This document shows positions 25,230-34,351 of a stretch of DNA of 50,857 nucleotides, piece by piece. Below the pieces are notes generated by a model, which ran no database searches, was not told where the DNA came from, and saw nothing but the letters and a program-made list of their open reading frames with translations. The translations under genes were made by a program, and so were the position numbers. Origin of the DNA: an uncultured Prochlorococcus sp. (GTDB lineage Bacteria; Cyanobacteriota; Cyanobacteriia; PCC-6307; Cyanobiaceae); the NCBI GenBank assembly GCA_902590775.1, contig CACIYC010000009.1, forward strand, positions 1 to 50,857, given 5' to 3'. Each line of letters begins with the position of its first letter. Within the stretch, counting starts at the first letter, position 1.

Positions 25230-26136
25230 TATCAGAACTAAAATCAGGATTAGAATTACAACTTATTTTATAATCATTATTGTAACTATCTAACAAACCT
25301 TTTTGAATATCAAAGCTGGGTTCCCAGTTAAGATGTTTTTGTATTAATGATATATCAGTAAGAAAATGATTGAGTCTTAATGGAAATACTTTTCTTTCTT
25401 TTTTATCTAATCTAGATGGATCGAAGGAAAACAGCTCAATAGATTCAGGATCTTTTCCACATGCTATCGCAGATGCTTCTATTAAACCCTTAAAAGTAAT
25501 ACCCTTTTTACCTGAGCAATTATATATACAATTTTTAGAATTAGTATTTTCTATACTTAAAGCAATTGCTTCTGCAAGATCAGAGACATGTCCAAGTTGT
25601 GTAATAGTATTTCCCAAACCTGGAAGTAAAACAGGTCGTGAATGAACTATTCGATCAAAAAACCATTTTTCAATAGAGTTATAATTACCAGGTCCGTATA
25701 TATATGTAGGCCTAAAACTAGTAAATGGAATACCTGATTTAACTAGCCAGTCCTCAGTATCAGCTTTCCCTATGTGCCTGCTTTTCTTATCAATAGATGA
25801 ATTCTCATCAAGAGGCCATTCTTCATTGTCTTTATAGACTCCCGCTGAACTTATATAAATAAATCTATGTAAAGGGGATCCAGTCTTTTCTAAAACCTGC
25901 TTAGTTTGAATTGATTTTCTACCAGAGCTATCAATAATCACATCAAATTTCATACCAGATAATTTTTCAATATCATCTGTGTTTCGGTCTCCTTTTATAT
26001 GTTTTATATTTGAGGGAAAATCCTTCAGACCTCTTGTAAAAACTGTAATGTCATATCCTTTGTCTATTAATCTTTTTAACAAGGCTTTGCCTACAAAGCG
26101 AGTGCCACCCATAAACAGTGTTTTCAAAGCATTCAA
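25210..26136 (-). CDS. NAD-dependent epimerase-like protein, CSP41-related
   Basis: 308 aa with an extended-SDR fold: Rossmann motif GGTRFVG near the N-terminus, 'FDVIIDSSGRKS', 'FIYISSAGVY' and 'SFRPTYIYGPGNY'. The FMGGTRFVGK start and the general length match the cyanobacterial and plastid CSP41 (chloroplast stem-loop binding) group, which binds RNA and ribosomes rather than sugars. The YxxxK pair is not in its usual place. No upstream ATG fits; a TTG at 26136 (or 26127) is needed to keep the first beta strand. ATG 26112 would cut it. Confidence 0.8.
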   Translation of the reverse strand: MNALKTLFMGGTRFVGKALLKRLIDKGYDITVFTRGLKDFPSNIKHIKGDRNTDDIEKLSGMKFDVIIDSSGRKSIQTKQVLEKTGSPLHRFIYISSAGVYKDNEEWPLDENSSIDKKSRHIGKADTEDWLVKSGIPFTSFRPTYIYGPGNYNSIEKWFFDRIVHSRPVLLPGLGNTITQLGHVSDLAEAIALSIENTNSKNCIYNCSGKKGITFKGLIEASAIACGKDPESIELFSFDPSRLDKKERKVFPLRLNHFLTDISLIQKHLNWEPSFDIQKGLLDSYNNDYKISCNSNPDFSSDIKLIGY

Positions 26137-26220
26137 GCAATTACATATCTATTCAAGCGTGTTACGTGACTGAAAAAAAAAACCATTGCAATGCAATATA
26201 TATAAAGCATAAATATTTTT

Positions 26221-26991
26221 GTGATTGAAATCATTCCAGCTATTGATCTACTTGGCGGAAAATGCGTAAGGCTCCTACAAGGAAAATACAATAAGGTAAC
26301 TGAATTCAGTATTAATCCAATCAAACAAGCTCAAGCTTGGGAGGAGCTAGGAGCCAAACGCTTACACTTAGTAGATCTTGACGGCGCAAAAACTGGAAAG
26401 CCTATAAACGACTCAACAATAAAAGCAATCAAAAATCAAATTTCAATACCTATTCAAATTGGAGGTGGAATAAGGAGTATTGAAAGAGCAGAAGAATTAA
26501 TATTATTAGGGGTAGACAAGGTCATACTTGGAACAATTGCCATAGAGGAACCAAATATTGTAGAGAAACTCGCAAATAAACACCAAGGCAAAATTATTGT
26601 TGGAATTGATTCAAAAAATGGTCAAGTCGCTACAAGAGGATGGATCAACCAAAGCGAAACAAAAGCCACAGAACTTGTAAAAAGATTTTCAGAAACAAAT
26701 ATAAATTCAATTATTTGCACAGACATCTCTACTGATGGAACACTAAAAGGACCAAATTTAGATTTTCTCAGAGAAATATCATCAGAATCTAATATCCCAG
26801 TTATTGCCTCAGGGGGTATAGGAAATATTTCAGACATAATATCAATATTGCCTTTGGAGGAAATTGGTATTTGTGGAGTAATAGTAGGAAGAGCTCTATA
26901 TGAAGGAACTGTCGATCTACCAGAGGCAATTCTGGTTACGAAAAATAGCAGTTTAAAAGATATAAACTTGGGAAATAAATTTTATGCGTAA
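26221..26991 (+). CDS. hisA: Phosphoribosylformimino-AICAR phosphate isomerase
   Basis: Histidine biosynthesis; isomerises ProFAR to PRFAR in a TIM barrel. 256 aa. Catalytic Asp pair D9 (IPAIDL) and D130 (VGIDSK); phosphate-binding GGG (81-83) and the second phosphate site 'VIASGGIG'. GTG start at 26221, right after a short 84-bp divergent gap. Its 3' end overlaps a tiny frame (26984) that leads into the DUF3685 gene. Confidence 0.96.
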   Translation: MIEIIPAIDLLGGKCVRLLQGKYNKVTEFSINPIKQAQAWEELGAKRLHLVDLDGAKTGKPINDSTIKAIKNQISIPIQIGGGIRSIERAEELILLGVDKVILGTIAIEEPNIVEKLANKHQGKIIVGIDSKNGQVATRGWINQSETKATELVKRFSETNINSIICTDISTDGTLKGPNLDFLREISSESNIPVIASGGIGNISDIISILPLEEIGICGVIVGRALYEGTVDLPEAILVTKNSSLKDINLGNKFYA

Positions 26992-27085
26992 AAATTGCAA
27001 TCATAAAACTCAACTTAAGAAGGGCTGGAACAAAAGAGGAAAGTTAGTTAAATTTCATAGGAATGATTACGGGAAAGACATTTGA
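26984..27085 (+). CDS. Possible 33-aa basic peptide bridging hisA and the DUF3685 gene
   Basis: ATG overlaps the last 8 bases of hisA, and the TGA stop overlaps the TTG start of the next gene (TTGA at 27082-27085). Begins MRKNCNHKTQLKK and is rich in Lys/Arg/His. The double overlap would be a neat translational bridge to a TTG-started gene that otherwise has a 90-base gap before it. No family known; it may be chance. Confidence 0.35.
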   Translation: MRKNCNHKTQLKKGWNKRGKLVKFHRNDYGKDI

Positions 27086-28698
27086 CCGAAGGCCCTCCTA
27101 AGCAAATTTTATTATTAGCTCCAGATTTGCTGGGGGAATCATTAGCCCTTCAATTGAGTAATGAAGAATCTAATACTGAGGTATTTCTCCAAAAAGATAA
27201 ATTAACAAGACATCCATCTCTAGTGATTTGGTCAATAGAAAATATCGAAATGTCTAATACAACTTCTATTGAACTAAAACGCCTAAAAGAAAAATGGTCC
27301 CCATCTCCTATTCTTTTGATAATACCAGCAAAAGTTAGTCTTAATCCCTCCCAAATATTGGATTTTGAATGCGATGGAATACTACAAAATCCTGATATTA
27401 AACTCCTAAAAGAAACAATAACTACACTATCCTCTGGAGGCAGAATAATTAGGCTAAGTGATTCATCTAATCATGTGACATCTAAGAAAGGACTCTTTGC
27501 TAGTTTAAGCAACAATCTTCTACAAAATAGTCTTGACATTATAAATAAAGAATTAACTAAATTAGAAAACGTAATAATTTTATCTAGCAAGAACTTTATT
27601 CTTTTGTACTTAACAAAAGGAAGGATCAGAGAAATAAAAAGTGCAAGATCAATCCTAATTTGGATATGGGCTCCTATTTATATGTCTCAACCGGAGAATA
27701 ATAAAAGCAATCACAATATCAATAAAACATACTCAACAAGTATAACTATTCCAGAAAAAAGCTCGAAGGCTGTATGGAACGAAATCTATACAAGGATACA
27801 GGAAGCAATTAATTTAGGTAGTGATAATAGAACTGGTAGTATAATTGCATTACAGACTTTAAGTCAAACCAAACAAAAACTACTTCTCTCTATAATACTA
27901 AGCCAACTTGATGATGTAATTAATAGATTAAAGAAAGATATTGATATCACAACTGGTTATATTGAAACTTGGACTCTATTAGAAAAAGATATAAGGAAAC
28001 ATTCTGTAAGACAACTTTTAGGTAATTATACAAGATTATTATTAGATGATAAAAATACTAGCATTTCAGAACATCTAATTAACATCATTGATCTTAATGA
28101 AATAGATGAGGAAATGCCTTCTCCTACATTAATGCTAGACTCTCTAATCTTAGATAAACCAATCCTTATTGAAGGAAATCTACTTCCCTCTGATGACCCA
28201 AGAGCATTAATTAAAATAGAAATATTAATAATGAATTGGATAATTCGTACAGGAGAGATTATTTGTACAGAACTTATTAGTGCCTGCTCTGATTGGCCTG
28301 AACTAAGAGAGCATTTATTAAATCCAAATCTTATATCTACTAGAGAACTAGAAAAGTTAAGAAATCAACTTAATAGTCAGAGAAGATGGCAATATGTAAT
28401 TCAACGCCCCATACAACTTTACGAAAGTAAGCGTCAATTATTAAAGTTTGCCAATGGAGGGATAGAAATACTATTGGTTAATGAACCAAGAGATAATGAT
28501 TTACGCAATTTAGGTTGGTGGCAAAAACAAGTAACACTACTAGTAGAAGCAAGGGATGCAATATCACCTCAAATTCAGTACATGGTGAAATATGTAGGTA
28601 ATTTAATGGTGATAATACTTACCAATGTCTTAGGAAGAGCTATTGGTCTTGTCGGTAAGGGAATAGCACAAGGAATGGGAAGAACTATTTCAAGATAA
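27082..28698 (+). CDS. DUF3685 / Ycf55-like protein
   Basis: A 538-aa cyanobacterial protein related to plastid Ycf55. Residues 1-120 look like a receiver-type alpha/beta domain ('KQILLLAPDLLGESLALQL', 'PSLVIWSIEN', 'SPILLIIPAK') without a clear phospho-Asp in the usual place. The rest is a long helical region with conserved 'LGWWQKQVTLLVEARDAISPQIQYMVKYVGNL', and the C-terminal region may associate with membrane. TTG is the only usable start because an in-frame stop lies 18 bases upstream. Biochemical function is unknown. Confidence 0.85.
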   Translation: MTEGPPKQILLLAPDLLGESLALQLSNEESNTEVFLQKDKLTRHPSLVIWSIENIEMSNTTSIELKRLKEKWSPSPILLIIPAKVSLNPSQILDFECDGILQNPDIKLLKETITTLSSGGRIIRLSDSSNHVTSKKGLFASLSNNLLQNSLDIINKELTKLENVIILSSKNFILLYLTKGRIREIKSARSILIWIWAPIYMSQPENNKSNHNINKTYSTSITIPEKSSKAVWNEIYTRIQEAINLGSDNRTGSIIALQTLSQTKQKLLLSIILSQLDDVINRLKKDIDITTGYIETWTLLEKDIRKHSVRQLLGNYTRLLLDDKNTSISEHLINIIDLNEIDEEMPSPTLMLDSLILDKPILIEGNLLPSDDPRALIKIEILIMNWIIRTGEIICTELISACSDWPELREHLLNPNLISTRELEKLRNQLNSQRRWQYVIQRPIQLYESKRQLLKFANGGIEILLVNEPRDNDLRNLGWWQKQVTLLVEARDAISPQIQYMVKYVGNLMVIILTNVLGRAIGLVGKGIAQGMGRTISR

Positions 28699-28764
28699 AT
28701 ACCAAATTAATTTTATTGATATATAAAAGAATATATTTAAGGAATACAATTGAAAAATAAAGCA

Positions 28765-29319
28765 ATGAAAAAATTAATTAACTACTTTCTAACTTTTTTA
28801 ATTTTCACTCAGTTCTTAATATTTCCTGCATATGCAGCCAGAGATACGAATAGTTTTGATGGTAATATTTTCCCAATTTACGCAGGCAATGGATCACTTG
28901 TTCCCCCACAATCAACAATAGAAGATTCAATTAAAAGTGATAGGACAAGTGTTATTGTCTATTATCTTGATGACAGCGCTTCAAGTAAAGAATTTGCTCC
29001 TGTAGTCTCTGGTTTGAAATTACTTTGGACATCATCAATAGATCTAATACCTTTGACAATAGACGAATTACAAGGAAGGTCTATAGACAGCAAAAAAGAT
29101 CCTGCTTATTATTGGCACGGAAAGATACCTCAAATTGTTGTATTAAATGGACAAGGTGAGATTGTTTTAGATGAAGAAGGACAAGTATCAATAGAAAAAA
29201 TAAACAAAGCAATAAGTAAAGCTTCTGGCTTGAATCCACCAGATTTTGATATTTCTATTAAAAGCTTTAATGAATATAATAGTGATGCATCAAAGGATGG
29301 ATATAATGATCCAAGGTAA
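28765..29319 (+). CDS. Lumenal/secreted thioredoxin-fold protein, PSI accumulation factor-like
   Basis: 184 aa from ATG 28765. A Sec signal peptide ends PAYA-AR. The mature part opens 'SFDGNIFPIYAGNGSLVPPQ' and contains the thioredoxin-like strand 'SVIVYYLDDSASSKEFAPVVS', in which CxxC is replaced by DSASSK. I recall this cyanobacterial group being named thylakoid membrane photosystem I accumulation factor; that name is from memory. A TTG at 28750 would add 5 residues before the signal and is less likely. Confidence 0.7.
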   Translation: MKKLINYFLTFLIFTQFLIFPAYAARDTNSFDGNIFPIYAGNGSLVPPQSTIEDSIKSDRTSVIVYYLDDSASSKEFAPVVSGLKLLWTSSIDLIPLTIDELQGRSIDSKKDPAYYWHGKIPQIVVLNGQGEIVLDEEGQVSIEKINKAISKASGLNPPDFDISIKSFNEYNSDASKDGYNDPR

Positions 29320-29415
29320 CGGTTTAATAATTAAAAAAATTATTCTCATTTGTAGCAATATCCTCTTAAATGTAATACAATACTACTGAGATAATTAGTC
29401 CACAAAAAATATAGA

Positions 29416-30570
29416 ATGTACTTAATTATAATCCTATTTATTCTGACGTTAATAATTTTAGAAATCTCTCATTTAACAACTAAAAATTCTATTCTGCAAA
29501 TGGATGTTGAAGATTTGATCATTGAAAAGAGCTTGTCATCTATAAAGGTTAAATGCTTAATTACTTTTTACAACCCCAATAATAGAAAAGAAATAATGAT
29601 TCCTGAGCTTAAAATATCATGCAATATTCTAGGCAATGATAATTATAGTCCTCTAAAAATAAGTCAGTCAATCTCTCCAGTAAACGAATCTATACAAAAA
29701 AGATTTGATAATTATTGGCAATCTTATATAATAAAAAGTCTAGAAGAAACAAAAATCAATCTCAATCTAAAAGTGGAAGGCCAAAATACAAGTAATAGTC
29801 TAAAAGATATTGACTGTATATGGATAAATGTTAGTTGGGTTAACTACAGCCCTTTTGGTAGAAAAAAATGCAAAAAAGGATTTGTAGTCCCAATAAATAG
29901 ACCTACTAAATTTGATGTTAATAATAATTCAGAAAACACTGATATTTTTAAAGTAATACCAATTAAAACTCACAAGCTAGGAATAATTGATGATCCTTAT
30001 AAATTATTTGATAGTTATATTTCTAATGTACATATGCCTGGTGACATTATAACTATTGGAGAGACTCCCCTGGCAATAATGCAAGGTAGGTATCATCACC
30101 CGAGTATGTTACAGCCAAACCTATTAGCAAAATTACTGTGTTATTACTTTCATCCTACAAGTAGCCTTGCTACAGCTTGTGGAATGCAATCATTAATTGA
30201 CGAGGTTGGTCCGTCAAGAGTTATATTTTCCTGGCTAGTAGCTTCAATACTAAAACTAATAAAAGTTAAAGGTATTTTTTATCGATTGGCAGGTGATCAA
30301 GCTAGATTAATTGACGATATAACTGGAACCACTCCTCCTTACGATCAAGTGATAGTTCTAGGCCCAATTAATACAAAGCAGTATTGCGAGCAATTGGCAG
30401 AAAAGCATAATATTAACTTTGCTGTTGTTGATGTAAATGACTTAGGCAAAGTCAAGATAATTGCTTCCAGTAAGAATACAAACAAGACTCTACTTAAAAG
30501 AGCATTAAGTACAAATCCTGCTGGTAATGCTGACGAACAGACCCCTATAGTAATAGTTAGGCCTTCCTAA
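29416..30570 (+). CDS. CofE-like (coenzyme F420 gamma-glutamyl ligase family) protein with membrane anchor
   Basis: 384 aa. An N-terminal hydrophobic helix (1-18) is followed by ~150 residues not recognised. The F420-ligase-like core follows: 'VIPIKTHKLGI', 'MPGDIITIGETPLAIMQGR', 'LLAKLLCYYFHP', 'ACGMQSLIDEVGPSR' and 'GTTPPYDQVIVLGP'. True CofE adds glutamate to F420-0. Cyanobacterial relatives have no shown activity, and the fused membrane domain points to another substrate. ATG start, 96 bases after the lumenal protein gene. Confidence 0.72.
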   Translation: MYLIIILFILTLIILEISHLTTKNSILQMDVEDLIIEKSLSSIKVKCLITFYNPNNRKEIMIPELKISCNILGNDNYSPLKISQSISPVNESIQKRFDNYWQSYIIKSLEETKINLNLKVEGQNTSNSLKDIDCIWINVSWVNYSPFGRKKCKKGFVVPINRPTKFDVNNNSENTDIFKVIPIKTHKLGIIDDPYKLFDSYISNVHMPGDIITIGETPLAIMQGRYHHPSMLQPNLLAKLLCYYFHPTSSLATACGMQSLIDEVGPSRVIFSWLVASILKLIKVKGIFYRLAGDQARLIDDITGTTPPYDQVIVLGPINTKQYCEQLAEKHNINFAVVDVNDLGKVKIIASSKNTNKTLLKRALSTNPAGNADEQTPIVIVRPS

Positions 30571-30632
30571 GACAAACAAACACAAATCCATATAATATAG
30601 ATAGATTTGCCAAAAATTAAATTGTTCCGCCT

Positions 30633-31715
30633 TTGAAAGATTCAAGCATTAATACAGTGATAGTAGAATGCCTCAGCATTAGCCACCTGCAAAAGCTGGC
30701 TTCTAAAAAAGAAAGAAATGAGTTTAGATTTTTAAACTTACTTCTTCTTAGAGGTTGGTTGGCAAAAATAGAGAATGCACTACCAAGATTCATTGCAAGA
30801 AAACAACCATTCTGTCTTGTAGCATTAGAAAATCAACAGTTGATAGCTTCAATAATAATCAAACCAATAAACAATAGAGGAACCTGTTGGTCAATTTCTC
30901 GTCCAATAATATTTACGCCTCCAAAAATAAACAGCATAAGGCGCTTGAAAATGAGTCTTATAAAAGCATCATTAGACTTAAATGTAAGAACTCCAAAAAA
31001 CTGGGTTGTTAAATATCCTAGTAATAATAATGAAGAACTTTCTATTGCACGTGAATTAGGGTTTCAGCCTCAGAAATTAATAAGCTGCTGGTCCATAAAT
31101 TCTACAAACAAATATAAAATACTTTCCAATAGATTGATTAATCCTTATAATTATTTTGCTTGGGAAAATTTAAATCATGAGACAGCATATCAATTAGCCA
31201 AGCTTGAGAAAGTTTGTGATTCAGTTCTTCTTAGAGAAATATTTGATCTACAACCATTCGATTTAATTAATAATAATAAATATGTAAAAGTATATTTATC
31301 TAAATCAGTGAAATCACCTGTTGTAATTGCTGGAATAATTCAACAAGATTTTCCTTATGAGAAATATACATTGAAAATAACTAGAGATATAACTTGGGAC
31401 TCAAGATTAAAAGATGCCATAACAGAAATCATGAAAGATATTTGTAATTTAGAAAACGATGTGCTTATTGAAGTTAATAAAGATGATGATCAAATTAATA
31501 AATTATTAGCTGATATTGGTTTAACTTTTCATAGCGAGCACTTACTTCTTGGAAAAAGCAACTTGAAAAGGAAAGAGTTTCAATCAAATTTTCCAGTTCA
31601 TAATCATATGGAAGCAATTTTCGGAAAGTTGCAACCTGGCGATGCTCCTCTACCCTCACCAACAGGAAACACTCGCTATGAAATTAACAAAACCTATCCC
31701 AACATCAATTCTTAG
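30633..31715 (+). CDS. Hypothetical protein upstream of ruvX, possibly GNAT-like
   Basis: A 360-aa protein I do not firmly recognise. Alternating strands such as 'FCLVALENQQLIASIIIKPIN' and the C-terminal 'INKLLADIGLTFHSEHLLLGKSNLK' have the look of GNAT-fold pieces, but no acetyl-CoA loop is obvious. The last part 'LQPGDAPLPSPTG' is a loose tail. TTG start; no ATG fits. Its 3' end overlaps the ruvX start by 38 bases, so translation is probably linked. Confidence 0.6.
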   Translation: MKDSSINTVIVECLSISHLQKLASKKERNEFRFLNLLLLRGWLAKIENALPRFIARKQPFCLVALENQQLIASIIIKPINNRGTCWSISRPIIFTPPKINSIRRLKMSLIKASLDLNVRTPKNWVVKYPSNNNEELSIARELGFQPQKLISCWSINSTNKYKILSNRLINPYNYFAWENLNHETAYQLAKLEKVCDSVLLREIFDLQPFDLINNNKYVKVYLSKSVKSPVVIAGIIQQDFPYEKYTLKITRDITWDSRLKDAITEIMKDICNLENDVLIEVNKDDDQINKLLADIGLTFHSEHLLLGKSNLKRKEFQSNFPVHNHMEAIFGKLQPGDAPLPSPTGNTRYEINKTYPNINS

Positions 31716-32121
31716 CTTAGATTTTGGTCAGAAAAGGATTGGCCTAGCTGGATGTGATCCTTTTGGCATAACAATTACAAAGCTACCTCCTATTCATAGA
31801 ATCTCCTTTAAACAGGATTTAGAAATTATCAAAGCCGTTTGCAAAAATAGAAACGTTAAAGGTTTAGTTGTTGGAATACCGCTTGATGAACGAGGCAGAT
31901 CTACAATCCAATCAAATCATTGCCAAAACTATGGAAAAAAAATTGCAAAGGAACTTGATTTACCATTAGCTTGGGTGAATGAACACAGTAGCAGCTGGGA
32001 AGCTAGCCAAAAGTACAACCTTCAAAATGATCGTTCAGGAAAGCTTGATAGCGCAGTTGCAGCTCTTCTCCTTCAACAGTGGTTGAGAGAAGGGCCTGAA
32101 CTTCGCCCAATACAAACCTAA
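31678..32121 (+). CDS. ruvX: Holliday junction resolvase RuvX (YqgF)
   Basis: RNase H-fold nuclease acting in recombination or rRNA processing. 147 aa from ATG 31678. The first acidic residue is in SLDFGQKRIG and the second in GLVVGIPLDERG; the third is the Asp in KLDSAVAALLL. An upstream ATG at 31642 would add 12 residues with poor family fit. It overlaps the previous gene, which suggests coupling. Confidence 0.93.
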   Translation: MKLTKPIPTSILSLDFGQKRIGLAGCDPFGITITKLPPIHRISFKQDLEIIKAVCKNRNVKGLVVGIPLDERGRSTIQSNHCQNYGKKIAKELDLPLAWVNEHSSSWEASQKYNLQNDRSGKLDSAVAALLLQQWLREGPELRPIQT

Positions 32122-32174
32122 AATACATTTGGTTTTTGCAAATTCTTTAAGGTCCTTGAAAATTATTATTAACT

Positions 32175-32711
32175 ATGGCTAACCCTCAATCACCGAAGAC
32201 TAGCGAAGTTCCAACTCTTCATATAACTGACAGCCAAGGGAATGAATTACTTTGCTTCCTTGAACAAGTTGTACCTCTCAATGGTATTGAATATGTACTA
32301 TTAACTCCTGTAGATACCCCCGTAAGTCTTTTTAAGTTATCAGCTAATAATGATCCTGAGCTAATTAAAACTATAAATAAAACAGAGCCAATCTTAGAAG
32401 TAGCAGATTCTGTACTTCAAGAATATGATCTCAAACTAATTCGCTCAGCTGTAACACTGACAATAACAGGAGAGCTTGAAGAACCAGAACCAGAAGAATT
32501 TGAAGAGAAAGATTTAGATGAAGATTCTGAACTTTATGAGCTATTGGTAAACTTTAAAGTTAAAAATGAAGAATATGGATTATATATTCCTTTAGATCCA
32601 TTTTTTATAGTAGGAAAAGTAATTGATGGAAATACTTTTGCTCTTGAAGGTGAAGAGTTTGATAAGATTCAACCACTTATTGAATTAGAACTTGAGAAAA
32701 GAGATTTTTAG
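32175..32711 (+). CDS. DUF3727 family protein
   Basis: 178 aa, cyanobacterial/plastid type. The N-terminal half (about 12-100) matches a DUF1292/DUF3727 pattern: 'PTLHITDSQGNELLCFLEQVVPLNGIEY' and 'VSLFKL'. A very acidic stretch (residues 100-122) links it to a second half 'EEYGLYIPLDPFFIVGKV'. No signal or membrane segment. It lies 5 bases before yqeG in a plus-strand operon. Function unknown. Confidence 0.85.
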   Translation: MANPQSPKTSEVPTLHITDSQGNELLCFLEQVVPLNGIEYVLLTPVDTPVSLFKLSANNDPELIKTINKTEPILEVADSVLQEYDLKLIRSAVTLTITGELEEPEPEEFEEKDLDEDSELYELLVNFKVKNEEYGLYIPLDPFFIVGKVIDGNTFALEGEEFDKIQPLIELELEKRDF

Positions 32712-32716
32712 GATTC

Positions 32717-33226
32717 ATGTCAAAAAAGCTATTTAAAGCAAAATGGAATAGAAATTCCTCGATTATCAATATTGCTCATAAAGAAATTTCTTCAAAAGGA
32801 ATAAAAGTTCTTTTAATAGATGTTGATGGAACAATTGTTCCAGGAAGAAATACAAAAGTAGATGCCTATGTTAAAGCTTGGATAAAAGAAGCAAGCAATT
32901 ATTTTAAGCTGCATCTTGTTTCTAACAATCCTTCTAGAAAAAGAATAAAAAATATAGCAGATCAATTAGACTTAAGTTTCACCTATAAAGCCGGAAAACC
33001 AAGAATATACGCATTAAGAAAGTATATTTCAGAAATAAATGTAAATATAAATGAGGTGGCAATTATTGGCGATAGAATATTCACTGATATACTTGCAGGT
33101 AACCGCTTGGGATTATATACAATATTAGTTAAGCCAATTAAACCTATTGGAGAACAAAATCATACTTTTTTAGTACAAATGATTGAAAGTAAAGTTGTCA
33201 AAATTCTAGAGGTATTTCAGAAATGA
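32717..33226 (+). CDS. YqeG-type HAD phosphatase (IIIA)
   Basis: 169 aa. HAD motif [12 protein letters not shown] (DVDGT at 35-39), motif [10 protein letters not shown] with the 'SNN', the Lys in YKAGKPR, and motif III/IV '[19 protein letters not shown]'. Members act on phosphatidylglycerol phosphate or similar small phosphates in some bacteria; the substrate here is unproven, though pgsA is elsewhere in the window. ATG start; its stop overlaps proB's ATG (ATGA). Confidence 0.9.
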   Translation: MSKKLFKAKWNRNSSIINIAHKEISSKGIKVLLIDVDGTIVPGRNTKVDAYVKAWIKEASNYFKLHLVSNNPSRKRIKNIADQLDLSFTYKAGKPRIYALRKYISEINVNINEVAIIGDRIFTDILAGNRLGLYTILVKPIKPIGEQNHTFLVQMIESKVVKILEVFQK

Positions 33227-34320
33227 CTCTATGGACTGTGAAAGTAGGTACAACCTTATTAAGGGGTACAAAGCAATTAAATACTCAAGAGATAATAGAT
33301 GAATACTGTAAATATATAGCAAAGAGTAAAGATGAGGGAAATCAAATTATCATCGTATCTAGTGGTGCCGTTGGACTAGGATGCAATCGCCTTGGGATGA
33401 AGAATCGTCCTACTGATTTAAACTCACTTCAGGCTTCTGCAGCTGTTGGACAAGGTTATTTAATGTCTCTTTATGAAAAGGCAATGAGAAAATATGGATA
33501 TAAAGTTGCGCAAATATTGTTAACAAGATCTGACTTTGAATCAAGACAATGCTTTAGAAATGCATCATTAACAATAAAAAAACTTCTAGATTGGAATGTC
33601 CTACCAATAATCAATGAAAATGATTCAATCTCAAATGAGGAATTAAGATATGGTGATAATGATACTTTATCAGCACTTGTCTCTACAGCTATTTCTGCTG
33701 ATCAATTAGTCTTACTAACTGATATTGATAAACTTTATTCATCAGATCCAAAAATTGACAAGGAAGCAAAGCCTATAACAGATGTGCACAACCAAAAACA
33801 ATTAACAGATCTAAATAAAACTACTTCAGAAGGAAATAATAATTGGGGCAAAGGTGGAGTGAAAACAAAGTTAACGGCTGCCCAAATTGCAACAAAAAAT
33901 GGTATAACAGTTCATCTGGCTGATGGTAGAGATCCAAAAACCTTAAATAATATTTTAAATGGATCTAGAGGTGGTACAGTTTTTCACCCAAATCCAAAGC
34001 CAATAAGAACTACCAAAAGTTGGTTGGCTCATGCTTTACATACTCAAGGTGTAATTTATATTGATGAAGGAGCCTGTTTTGCAATACAAAATAAAGGTGC
34101 TTCACTTCTCCTGGTAGGTATCAATAAAATAGAAGGGAGCTTCTCAGCCAACCAACCTGTGCAAATCTTTAATTCAAAAGGGAACGAGTTAGCCAAAGGA
34201 ATAAGTTCTCTTAGTAGTGAGTCACTAAGAGCAGAGATAAATACTTGTGTCAAAAATAAAAAATCAAAAGTTGTAATTCACAGAGATGTACTAGTACTTA
34301 CTAGTGAACTATATATTTAA
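33223..34320 (+). CDS. proB: Glutamate 5-kinase
   Basis: First step of proline synthesis (glutamate to glutamyl-5-phosphate). 365 aa. The amino-acid-kinase domain shows 'VKVGTTLL', '[12 protein letters not shown]', 'INENDSIS' and the nucleotide-binding '[13 protein letters not shown]' and 'GKGGVKTKL'. A C-terminal PUA domain (about 275-360) is present. Starts in a 4-base overlap with yqeG. Confidence 0.96.
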   Translation: MTLWTVKVGTTLLRGTKQLNTQEIIDEYCKYIAKSKDEGNQIIIVSSGAVGLGCNRLGMKNRPTDLNSLQASAAVGQGYLMSLYEKAMRKYGYKVAQILLTRSDFESRQCFRNASLTIKKLLDWNVLPIINENDSISNEELRYGDNDTLSALVSTAISADQLVLLTDIDKLYSSDPKIDKEAKPITDVHNQKQLTDLNKTTSEGNNNWGKGGVKTKLTAAQIATKNGITVHLADGRDPKTLNNILNGSRGGTVFHPNPKPIRTTKSWLAHALHTQGVIYIDEGACFAIQNKGASLLLVGINKIEGSFSANQPVQIFNSKGNELAKGISSLSSESLRAEINTCVKNKKSKVVIHRDVLVLTSELYI

Positions 34321-34351
34321 AACTATCATGCTCCATTTAATTTATTAAACT

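Noticed and set aside
25370-25645. 91-aa plus-strand frame opposite the epimerase-like gene
   Set aside because: Antisense shadow; the minus-strand frame is clearly the conserved one.
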